Shown in pieces: positions 44,831 to 52,587 of a stretch of 64,000 bases of DNA. Position 1 is the stretch's first letter; every line of letters begins with the position of its first letter. The notes under the pieces were generated by a model that worked only from the letters and a program-made list of their open reading frames with translations, did not search any database and was not told the DNA's origin. Origin of the DNA: Planococcus wigleyi (lineage in GTDB: Bacteria > Bacillota > Bacilli > Bacillales_A > Planococcaceae); NCBI RefSeq assembly GCF_014836985.1, contig NZ_JACSPU010000001.1, positions 899,855-963,854 on the forward strand. Reading direction: 5' to 3'. The position numbers and the translations under genes are program-made.

Positions 44831-47593
44831 ATGAACACGCAAAAGTATGTCGTTGTCGATATTGAAACAACGGGCCATTCCCCTGCAAAAGGTGACCGGA
44901 TTATTCAACTCGCAATGGTAACGATTGAAAACGGTGTAATTACCGATACATATACAAAATTCATCCATCCGGGACGCACGATTCCATTATTTATACAGGA
45001 TCTGACGAATATTACAGACGAAGATGTGAAGGATGCTAAAGCTTTTGAGTTTTATGCTGAAACGGTTTTCGAAAAAATGCAGGATGCGATTTTTGTGGCA
45101 CACAACACCAATTTTGATCTGCCTTTCCTGCAGGCCGAACTAAAACGCAGCGGTTTGCCGAAATGGCATGGCATTACGATGGATACGGTTGAATTAGTGC
45201 GATTGATGTACCCGACGGCATTCAGCTATAAGTTGCAGGACATCACTTCAGAGCTGGGGATTCCGCTCGAAAGTGCCCATCGTGCAGATGATGATGCGAT
45301 GGCGACAGCCTTGTTGTTTTTGCGTGCCAAAAATGACTTGGAATCCTTGCCGTACGATACTTTGGCATTTCTACACAAACGTTCTTTCCAATTGAAGTCG
45401 GATCTGTCCCGTCTGTTTTTTGAATTGACGCAGAAAAAAAGAAATGCACAGGCAGATGAGTTCGACCGTTTTCAGGGAGTTCCCCTGAAGCCCCGAAAAT
45501 CATTTTCGTCTGATCCGGAACAGCAAAGTTCATTGCCGCGCGATTGGCGGGAGGGGCTTGAAACAGTCTTTCCGAATTTTGAGAAGCGGCCGAGCCAGTA
45601 TGGCATGATGGCTTCTATTGAAGATGCATTGATGCATAAAAAAGAGCTGGTCATCGAAGCATCGACGGGAATGGGGAAAACGATTGCCTATTTGCTTCCC
45701 GCGGTCAACTATGCCCTGGACACAGGCAGGCAAGTCATGATCAGCACCTATACGACACACCTTCAGGATCAACTGGTCCTGAAAGAAGGCCGGATGGTCG
45801 AGCAATTCATTGGAGCGCCTGTGCGCATTTCGTTGATCAAAGGGTTATCGCATTACATCGATTTGGGGCGTTTTGTCGAGTTGCTGCACGGAGATGACGA
45901 ATCCTATGACGAGACGTTCACCATCATGCAGGTCCTGGTCTGGCTGACAGCCACCGAAACCGGTGACTTAAACGAACTCAATTCATCGAGCGGCGGACAA
46001 TTTGTACTCGACAAAATACGGCGTTCCCATATACGGAAACTGTCGAAGCAAGAAAAGAAAGCCGACTTTTACGAATTTGCCTTGAATCAGGCGAAGCATG
46101 CCCATGTCATCGTCACCAACCATGCGTTTCTGCTCAATCAGCATTTGAGCAAAAAATCAATACTGGCCAGTGTCGATGCCTATATCTGGGATGAAGCCCA
46201 TCAGGTTGTCCAGGCAGCTGTTTCCCAGCATGAGAAAACCTTTGTCTATACCCAATGGAAATACATTTTCGGCCAGCTCGGCAGTTTTGATGATCAGCAA
46301 TTATTCCGTGCTTTATACGATGCGGCCAACCGGACCGGCTTTTCGACTGTGCCGGAATTGCTCAAGCTGGAATCGCTGTTTTTAAAATTCACCACGCTGT
46401 TCGATGAGGTTTCGAATTTATTGGCTGATGAGTTCGCCGCTAAATTCGCCTCGAGCCGACATAAGAAAAATGCCTCGCTTTTAAGCGAACTGTATCTTGA
46501 AGACAGCCGTTTCCTGGAACTGCTGCGCTATTTGAATGAATGGATCGATTTGTCACAGCTCATCCTGCAAAAAGCAGAGCGCCTGACGGAAAAAACCATT
46601 CAAGACCAGCTGACGATCGCCGACTGGCGCTATTGGACGGAAGAAATGATGGTTAAAGCCGTTGAATTCAGTGAAATCTTCGTATTCCCTCTGACGGACG
46701 AAGTAAGTTGGATTGAAGGGGATATGAGAAGTCTGCCGACCAGCTTATCGCTCTATAAACGTCCCTTTGCAGTGGCTTCATTAGTGGATAAGGTCGTGGC
46801 TGATGCACGTCAGGATAAAGCGGTCATCTGGTTGTCCGGCACAATGACTGTACCCGCCAACGAACGTTTTATCGTCAACCAAATCGGCATTCCGCAGCAT
46901 GTGCCTATCCTGAAATTTGAACCGCCAAAAGATTTTTATCAAGGTGCGCATGTATATATTGTGGAAGACATGCCGGATATCCAGCAAGTTTCCCAGCATG
47001 AATACATTGAATCCGTAGCGGATGCCGTCATTCAGACGGTGATTGTAACAGAAGGACGTTGTTTTGTGCTATTTACGTCACAGGATATGCTCCGGAAAAC
47101 AGTGGATTTGATTCAGGACACAGGTTTGCTCGATGATTATATGCTGTTTGCCCAAGGCATTTCATCCGGCAGCCGTATGAAATTATTGAAATCGTTCCAG
47201 CGCTTCCAGAAATCTGTGTTGTTTGGCACAAACAGTTTTTGGGAAGGGGTCGATGTACCAGGGGATGCACTTCGTGCGGTCGTCGTGGTGCGTTTGCCTT
47301 TCACCTCACCGGATGAACCAATCTTCAAAGCGCGTTCTGAAGTTATTACCCGTGAAGGCGTAAATCCATTTTTGCAATATGCACTGCCTGAAGCGGTGCT
47401 TCGCCTGCGTCAAGGATTCGGCAGGCTGATCCGTTCCAAAAACGACAAAGGCCTGTTCATCGTGCTGGATCGCCGGATCGAGACGAAATCCTATGGACGG
47501 GAATTCATAAGTGCTTTGCCGAAAGTCAAAGTATCGAAAGTGTCTCTAGAAAAGATGGTAACGGATATTGAAGCTTGGTATAATAAGCAGTGA
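44831..47593 (+). CDS. dinG: DinG-family helicase with N-terminal 3'-5' exonuclease domain
   Basis: A 920-residue protein. Residues ~1-170 are a DnaQ-like DEDD exonuclease (VVDIETTGHSPAKGD, FVAHNTNFDLPFL, HRADDDAMATA). The rest is an SF2 XPD-like helicase: Walker A EASTGMGKT, DEAH (YIWDEAHQVV), FGTNSFWEGVDVPGD and the final RLRQGFGRLIR. No four-cysteine iron-sulfur cluster is evident, as in Gram-positive DinG. It likely acts in DNA repair. A candidate inverted repeat lies just upstream (44800-44815). Confidence 0.93.
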   Translation: MNTQKYVVVDIETTGHSPAKGDRIIQLAMVTIENGVITDTYTKFIHPGRTIPLFIQDLTNITDEDVKDAKAFEFYAETVFEKMQDAIFVAHNTNFDLPFLQAELKRSGLPKWHGITMDTVELVRLMYPTAFSYKLQDITSELGIPLESAHRADDDAMATALLFLRAKNDLESLPYDTLAFLHKRSFQLKSDLSRLFFELTQKKRNAQADEFDRFQGVPLKPRKSFSSDPEQQSSLPRDWREGLETVFPNFEKRPSQYGMMASIEDALMHKKELVIEASTGMGKTIAYLLPAVNYALDTGRQVMISTYTTHLQDQLVLKEGRMVEQFIGAPVRISLIKGLSHYIDLGRFVELLHGDDESYDETFTIMQVLVWLTATETGDLNELNSSSGGQFVLDKIRRSHIRKLSKQEKKADFYEFALNQAKHAHVIVTNHAFLLNQHLSKKSILASVDAYIWDEAHQVVQAAVSQHEKTFVYTQWKYIFGQLGSFDDQQLFRALYDAANRTGFSTVPELLKLESLFLKFTTLFDEVSNLLADEFAAKFASSRHKKNASLLSELYLEDSRFLELLRYLNEWIDLSQLILQKAERLTEKTIQDQLTIADWRYWTEEMMVKAVEFSEIFVFPLTDEVSWIEGDMRSLPTSLSLYKRPFAVASLVDKVVADARQDKAVIWLSGTMTVPANERFIVNQIGIPQHVPILKFEPPKDFYQGAHVYIVEDMPDIQQVSQHEYIESVADAVIQTVIVTEGRCFVLFTSQDMLRKTVDLIQDTGLLDDYMLFAQGISSGSRMKLLKSFQRFQKSVLFGTNSFWEGVDVPGDALRAVVVVRLPFTSPDEPIFKARSEVITREGVNPFLQYALPEAVLRLRQGFGRLIRSKNDKGLFIVLDRRIETKSYGREFISALPKVKVSKVSLEKMVTDIEAWYNKQ

Positions 47594-47616
47594 TATAATG
47601 AAAGGAAGGCGCATGC

Positions 47617-47787
47617 ATGGAATCCAAAATTGAAGTGATCTCTACAGTAGAGCTTACGTATCAGTCAGATTTATATAAAGTGGTGGACGCCTTGAACCGC
47701 ACTTTAAAAGACAAGAATTTAATGTTCGGCCTGGCGCTTGACAAAGAAGACTCTGAAAAAGCAATTTTTACAATATATAAAACATAG
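47617..47787 (+). CDS. ypmA: Small conserved protein YpmA
   Basis: A 56-residue protein: ATG at 47617, stop TAG at 47785-47787, with AAAGGAAGG upstream. The sequence includes LYKVVDALNRTLKDKNLMFGLALD, which matches B. subtilis YpmA closely in order and length, between dinG and ypmB. Mixed alpha/beta and soluble; its function is unknown. Confidence 0.85.
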   Translation: MESKIEVISTVELTYQSDLYKVVDALNRTLKDKNLMFGLALDKEDSEKAIFTIYKT

Positions 47788-47795
47788 GTGATGAA

Positions 47796-48272
47796 ATGAA
47801 ACAATGGATCACATTCATACTCGGTTTTCTGTCTTTTTTGGCCGTTGCCATCATCATCCTGATATTGTTTCTTGGCAATAAACCCTATTCCGAAACCGAA
47901 GAGTTGGCAATTGACCGCGCTAAAAGCGAGCAATTGATTGAAGAAGTGGAACGGGCCTATGTCTATACCAATACGGCCGCTTCTGTGACGGTGCTCGGCA
48001 CTAACAGCAAGGGTGAACTCGTTGCAGTCTTTGTTCCGACAGGGGAAGGCAAGCTGCAGGCAATTCCGTTGGAAGATAAGATAACGGCGCAGCGAGCCAG
48101 AGAAATTGCCCTTGCTGAAATGGATGTCAAAGAAATACTGCATACCAGACTTGGGATGGAAAAAGACGGACCGGTCTGGGAGATCGCTTTTCTCAATGAA
48201 AAAGACAGCTTGAATTATGTTTATTTATCAGCAGGCGATGGAACCTGGTGGAAACGCATATTGAATTTGTGA
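47796..48272 (+). CDS. ypmB: YpmB-like membrane-anchored protein (DUF5590)
   Basis: A 158-residue protein with one N-terminal helix (about 5-27, FILGFLSFLAVAIIILILFL) and an outer domain holding a PepSY-like repeat (ALAEMDVKEILHTRLGMEKDGPVWEIAFL). The function is unknown. It starts eight bases after ypmA, probably in one transcript with aspB. Confidence 0.85.
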   Translation: MKQWITFILGFLSFLAVAIIILILFLGNKPYSETEELAIDRAKSEQLIEEVERAYVYTNTAASVTVLGTNSKGELVAVFVPTGEGKLQAIPLEDKITAQRAREIALAEMDVKEILHTRLGMEKDGPVWEIAFLNEKDSLNYVYLSAGDGTWWKRILNL

Positions 48273-48287
48273 AAGGGCGGAAAAAAT

Positions 48288-49478
48288 TTGATCAACTTAG
48301 CGAATCGTGTAAAAACTTTAACACCTTCAACAACCTTGGCAATCACTGCAAAGGCAAATGAGCTTAAGGCACAAGGAGTCAATATCATCGGCCTCGGTGC
48401 TGGGGAACCGGATTACAATACGCCAGAAAACATCCTGGAAGCTGCTTATCAGTCAATGAAAGACGGCAAGACCAAGTATACGCCAGCAGGCGGATTGCCT
48501 GCTTTAAAAGAAGCCATCATCAATAAATTACAGCGCGATCAGCAGCTGAGCTATCAGCCGAAAGAAGTTATGGTCGGAATCGGTGCTAAGCATGTACTTT
48601 ATACATTATTTCAAGTGCTCTTGAATGAAGGTGACGAAGTAATTATTCCGATTCCTTATTGGGTCAGCTATCCTGAACAGGTGAAATTGGCACAGGGTGT
48701 TCCGGTATACATAGAAGCGACAGCCAGCCAGGAATACAAAATTTCTCCTCAGCAATTAAGAGAAGCCATTACTGACCGGACAAAAGCAGTTATCATCAAC
48801 ACGCCTAGCAATCCGACAGGGATGATTTATTCGAAAGAGGAGTTGGAAGCACTGGCGGAAGTTTGCCGTGAATTTGATATCCTCATCGTTTCAGATGAAA
48901 TCTATGAAAAGCTGATCTACGGAGACGTTGGACATACGTCCATCGCGACTCTTTCAGAAGATGCAAAGAACCGCACGATTCTGATCAACGGCGTTTCGAA
49001 ATCGCATTCAATGACAGGTTGGCGCATCGGTTACGCAGCCGGAGATGCCCAACTGATCAAAGCGATGACGGATTTGGCGAGCCATTCAACATCCAATCCG
49101 ACAACAACTTCGCAATATGCGGCAATCGAAGCCTATAATGGGCCACAGGATGCAGTAGAGGAAATGCGGCAGGCATTTGAAAGCCGATTGGAAGCCATAT
49201 TCCCGAAACTGCAGGCAATTCCAGGCTTCCAAGTGATTCGCCCTCAAGGCGCGTTCTACTTATTGCCGGATGTTTCAGAAGCTGCAGAAAAAACAGGCTT
49301 CACATCGGTTGATGATTTTGTTGCGGCTTTATTGACAGAAGCAAATGTTGCGGTGATTCCGGGTTCTGGATTCGGTGCACATTCAACAATTCGTCTGTCC
49401 TATGCGACTTCGCTTGAAACGTTGACGGAAGCCGTGGAACGGATCCATCAATTTGTTACATCAAAATGGAAAGACTAA
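48288..49478 (+). CDS. aspB: Aspartate aminotransferase
   Basis: A 396-residue class I PLP aminotransferase (subgroup Ib). The PLP lysine lies in NGVSKSHSMTGWRIGYAAG; INTPSNPTGMIY and the late GFGAHSTIRLSYATS are typical. It interconverts aspartate and oxaloacetate; aspartate feeds AsnS next door and PanD. It starts at TTG behind GAAAGGGCGG. Confidence 0.94.
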   Translation: MINLANRVKTLTPSTTLAITAKANELKAQGVNIIGLGAGEPDYNTPENILEAAYQSMKDGKTKYTPAGGLPALKEAIINKLQRDQQLSYQPKEVMVGIGAKHVLYTLFQVLLNEGDEVIIPIPYWVSYPEQVKLAQGVPVYIEATASQEYKISPQQLREAITDRTKAVIINTPSNPTGMIYSKEELEALAEVCREFDILIVSDEIYEKLIYGDVGHTSIATLSEDAKNRTILINGVSKSHSMTGWRIGYAAGDAQLIKAMTDLASHSTSNPTTTSQYAAIEAYNGPQDAVEEMRQAFESRLEAIFPKLQAIPGFQVIRPQGAFYLLPDVSEAAEKTGFTSVDDFVAALLTEANVAVIPGSGFGAHSTIRLSYATSLETLTEAVERIHQFVTSKWKD

Positions 49479-49509
49479 GACAACCTAATTCTTTGGAGGC
49501 TATCGCTGG

Positions 49510-50805
49510 ATGAAAAAAATTACTATTGCCGAAATGGCTAAATATAATGGGGAAACAGTTAAGTTAGGGGCTTGGATCGCCAATAAGCGTTCGAGTGGAA
49601 AAATTGCATTTTTGCAGCTGCGTGACGGTTCTGGATTTGTGCAAGGTGTTGTCGTAAAAGCTGAAGTGGGAGAGGAATTATTCGCAACAGCTAAGGGATT
49701 GACGCAAGAAACATCTCTTTATGTAACAGGGGAAGTAAAAGAGGACGAACGTTCTGCGTTCGGCTATGAGCTTGCTGTTACAGGCATTGAAGTGATTCAT
49801 GAAGCAAAGGATTTCCCGATTACACCAAAAGAGCATGGTACGGAATTTCTGATGGACAACCGCCATTTATGGCTTCGTTCGCGCAGACAGCATGCCATCA
49901 TGAAAATCCGAAACGAAATCATTCGTGCGACTTATGAATTCTTCAACGAAAACGGCTTTGTAAAAGTAGATCCACCGATTTTGACGGGTTCATCACCAGA
50001 AGGGACATCTGAGTTGTTCGCAACGAAATATTTCGATGAAGATGCTTACCTGTCACAGTCAGGACAGCTTTACATGGAAGCCGCTGCAATGGCACTTGGA
50101 AAAGTATTCTCGTTCGGACCTACTTTCCGCGCAGAGAAATCCAAAACTCGCCGCCATTTGATCGAGTTCTGGATGATCGAGCCTGAAATGGCATTTATGG
50201 AACACGAAGAAAGCCTGGAAGTGCAGGAGCAATACGTCTCCCACATCGTCCAATCTGTCTTGAAAAACTGCAAATTGGAATTGGAACGTCTTGAAAGAGA
50301 TGTATCGAAACTTGAAAAAATAAAAGCACCATTCCCGCGCGTTTCTTATGATGATGCCATCAAATGGTTGAACGAAAATGGCTTTGATGACATCAAATGG
50401 GGCGAAGATTTCGGGGCTCCACACGAAACGGCTTTGGCAGAAAGCTACGATATGCCGATTTTTATCACCAATTACCCGATTGGCATCAAGCCGTTCTATA
50501 TGCAGCCGCATCCGGACCGTGATGATGTGGTCTTGTGTGCAGATATGATCGCACCTGAAGGCTATGGGGAAATCATCGGAGGATCAGAACGTATCCACGA
50601 TTACGACTTAATGAAACAACGCATCCAGGAACATGGACTGGATGAAGAAGCTTATGCATGGTACTTGGACTTGAGCAAATTCGGGGCTGTGCCTCATTCT
50701 GGTTTCGGCTTAGGCCTTGAACGGACGGTTGCATGGATCAGCGGCGTTGAACACGTCAGAGAATCGATTCCATTCCCGCGTCTATTGAACAGATTGTATC
50801 CTTAA
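49510..50805 (+). CDS. asnS: Asparaginyl-tRNA synthetase
   Basis: A 431-residue class IIb synthetase: an N-terminal OB-fold anticodon-binding domain (about 15-100, [24 protein letters not shown]), then motif 2 ([24 protein letters not shown]) and motif 3 ([15 protein letters not shown]). It charges tRNA-Asn directly. No T-box leader is seen upstream. It follows aspB by 31 bases. Confidence 0.96.
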   Translation: MKKITIAEMAKYNGETVKLGAWIANKRSSGKIAFLQLRDGSGFVQGVVVKAEVGEELFATAKGLTQETSLYVTGEVKEDERSAFGYELAVTGIEVIHEAKDFPITPKEHGTEFLMDNRHLWLRSRRQHAIMKIRNEIIRATYEFFNENGFVKVDPPILTGSSPEGTSELFATKYFDEDAYLSQSGQLYMEAAAMALGKVFSFGPTFRAEKSKTRRHLIEFWMIEPEMAFMEHEESLEVQEQYVSHIVQSVLKNCKLELERLERDVSKLEKIKAPFPRVSYDDAIKWLNENGFDDIKWGEDFGAPHETALAESYDMPIFITNYPIGIKPFYMQPHPDRDDVVLCADMIAPEGYGEIIGGSERIHDYDLMKQRIQEHGLDEEAYAWYLDLSKFGAVPHSGFGLGLERTVAWISGVEHVRESIPFPRLLNRLYP

Positions 50806-50834
50806 AAATAAATAAATGGAAAGGTGGTTGGGAT

Positions 50835-51536
50835 ATGAAACAACCTAATCGGCTGCAAACGTGGATCGAGCAGGGGAATGTTAACATTTCCCAGCTTTTT
50901 TTTCAGTTTTATAAAGAACTGAAGATTACAGACGAAGAAGCTATGCTGCTCATACACATTCAGGCATTCCAACAAACTGGGAACCAATTTCCAACGCCTG
51001 ATGAAATTGGAGCACGTATGATGACTTCGCAAAAAAGCGTAACGACGATGTTGCAAAAGTTGATGCAGCAAGGATATCTAGCAATTGAACAAACGACAGA
51101 AAATGATGTGCTGACGGAAATCATTTCTTTGCAGCCTTTATGGGACCGACTGCTGGATTGTGTGTTCAAAGAACAACACGAAGTGAAAGAAAACACCCAG
51201 AAGGAATTGGAAGGAGAGATATTCCAATTGTTCGAACAAGAATTCGGACGTTTTCTTTCTCCGATGGAAATCGAAACCATCTCGATGTGGATGGACCAGG
51301 ATGGCCATACGCCGGAAGTGATTCGGATGGCATTGAAAGAAGCGGTCATTTCACAAAAAATCAGTCTCCGTTATGTGGACCGGATTTTATTCGAATGGAA
51401 AAAGAAAAACATCAAAACTTCCACGCAAGTCACCAAACACGCAAGCTCTTTCAGAGAGAAAAATATCCGGATTCAGCCGACAGAAAACGTTGCGAAAAAA
51501 GTTCAGTTTTACAATTGGCTGGAAGACCGCAATTAG
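50835..51536 (+). CDS. dnaD: Replication-initiation protein DnaD
   Basis: A 233-residue protein with an N-terminal winged-helix oligomerisation domain (about 25-100) and a C-terminal DnaD domain (about 125-200, IFQLFEQEFGRFLSPMEIETISMW and the tail YVDRILFEWKKKNIKT). In Bacillus it acts early in helicase loading at oriC and PriA-restart forks. Ribosome site GAAAGGTGG. Confidence 0.94.
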   Translation: MKQPNRLQTWIEQGNVNISQLFFQFYKELKITDEEAMLLIHIQAFQQTGNQFPTPDEIGARMMTSQKSVTTMLQKLMQQGYLAIEQTTENDVLTEIISLQPLWDRLLDCVFKEQHEVKENTQKELEGEIFQLFEQEFGRFLSPMEIETISMWMDQDGHTPEVIRMALKEAVISQKISLRYVDRILFEWKKKNIKTSTQVTKHASSFREKNIRIQPTENVAKKVQFYNWLEDRN

Positions 51537-51548
51537 AAGGTGAAGTAG

Positions 51549-52229
51549 ATGATGTCCAAAAAAGAATGGCTTGCCTGTCTCGAAGAAATGGATCGGATGT
51601 TTCCGGATGCCCATTGTGAGTTGGTTCACCGGAACCCGTTCGATTTGCTGATTGCCACCCTGCTGTCTGCGCAATGTACTGATAAGTTGGTGAACAGGGT
51701 GACGGCTGACTTATTCCAGAAATACCATACGCCTGAAGATTATGTATCGGTTTCTTTAGAAGAATTGCAGCAGGATATCCGTTCGATCGGCCTGTTCCGG
51801 AACAAAGCCAAAAATATTCAGGCGCTGAGCCGAATCCTGATCGATGAATACGGCAGCATCGTGCCTGCCGATCGCGATCTTTTGATGACACTTCCCGGAG
51901 TTGGACGCAAAACAGCCAATGTGGTTGTTTCCGTGGCTTTTGGCATACCGGCTTTAGCAGTAGATACCCATGTGGAACGTGTGGCCAAACGCCTCGGATT
52001 GAACCGTTGGAAAGACAATCCGCTGCAGGTGGAAGAGACGATCATGAAAAAGACGCCAGCGGACGATTGGTCCAAGACACATCACCAAATCATCTTTTTC
52101 GGCCGCTACCATTGCAAATCACAGAACCCGGGCTGCCACATCTGTCCGCTGTTTGACCGTTGCCGTGAAGGGCAGAAACGCGAGAAAAAAGGACTTGTCA
52201 AACGTGAAATCGTTACAGAAGTTAACTAA
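51549..52229 (+). CDS. nth: Endonuclease III
   Basis: A 226-residue DNA glycosylase/AP lyase. The helix-hairpin-helix (LPGVGRKTANVV) contains the catalytic Lys, VDTHVERV holds the catalytic Asp, and the C-terminal [4Fe-4S] cluster cysteines are in CKSQNPGCHICPLFDRC. It removes oxidised pyrimidines. ATG 51549 or 51552 could be used; AGAAGGTGAAG lies upstream. Its end overlaps ypoC. Confidence 0.95.
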   Translation: MMSKKEWLACLEEMDRMFPDAHCELVHRNPFDLLIATLLSAQCTDKLVNRVTADLFQKYHTPEDYVSVSLEELQQDIRSIGLFRNKAKNIQALSRILIDEYGSIVPADRDLLMTLPGVGRKTANVVVSVAFGIPALAVDTHVERVAKRLGLNRWKDNPLQVEETIMKKTPADDWSKTHHQIIFFGRYHCKSQNPGCHICPLFDRCREGQKREKKGLVKREIVTEVN

Positions 52230-52542
52230 AGAACAACTCGATCCGTACTTTCTGGAATGGGACAGAATTTCAGTGGAACTGGCCGTTTTGCATAGGCAGC
52301 GCGATAAACGCGCGAAAATGGTTCTAGAAGTTGGAATCGAGCTATATAAACGACTGTTGTCCCATTGCCGTGAAGCACTTGGAGAGCCGGATTTTGAGCC
52401 GTTGAATGGTTCGGAGCGCCTGTCCTTTATGGAAGGTTCTCCGGGTACATATGCGGCCTATCGACAGCTTGCGGAACTGTTCGCTGAAATGAAAAAGACA
52501 GTTGCCAGAAAACGCATTGAATTGAAGCGTTCACTTGAATGA
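52204..52542 (+). CDS. ypoC: Conserved protein YpoC
   Basis: A 112-residue soluble, largely helical protein with a charged C-terminus (MKKTVARKRIELKRSLE). It matches YpoC by size and position behind nth. GTG 52204 follows AAGGA inside the nth end and overlaps it by 26 bases; longer upstream starts lack a ribosome site. The function is unknown. Confidence 0.78.
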   Translation: MKSLQKLTKEQLDPYFLEWDRISVELAVLHRQRDKRAKMVLEVGIELYKRLLSHCREALGEPDFEPLNGSERLSFMEGSPGTYAAYRQLAELFAEMKKTVARKRIELKRSLE

Positions 52543-52548
52543 CAACAC

Positions 52549-52584
52549 AAAACCCCCGAATGCAGATGCATTCGGGGGTTTTGT
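52549..52584. terminator. Bidirectional terminator between ypoC and ponA
   Basis: CCCCCGAATGC-AGAT-GCATTCGGGGG with A and T runs on the flanks. The two genes converge. Confidence 0.9.
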
Positions 52585-52587
52585 TAT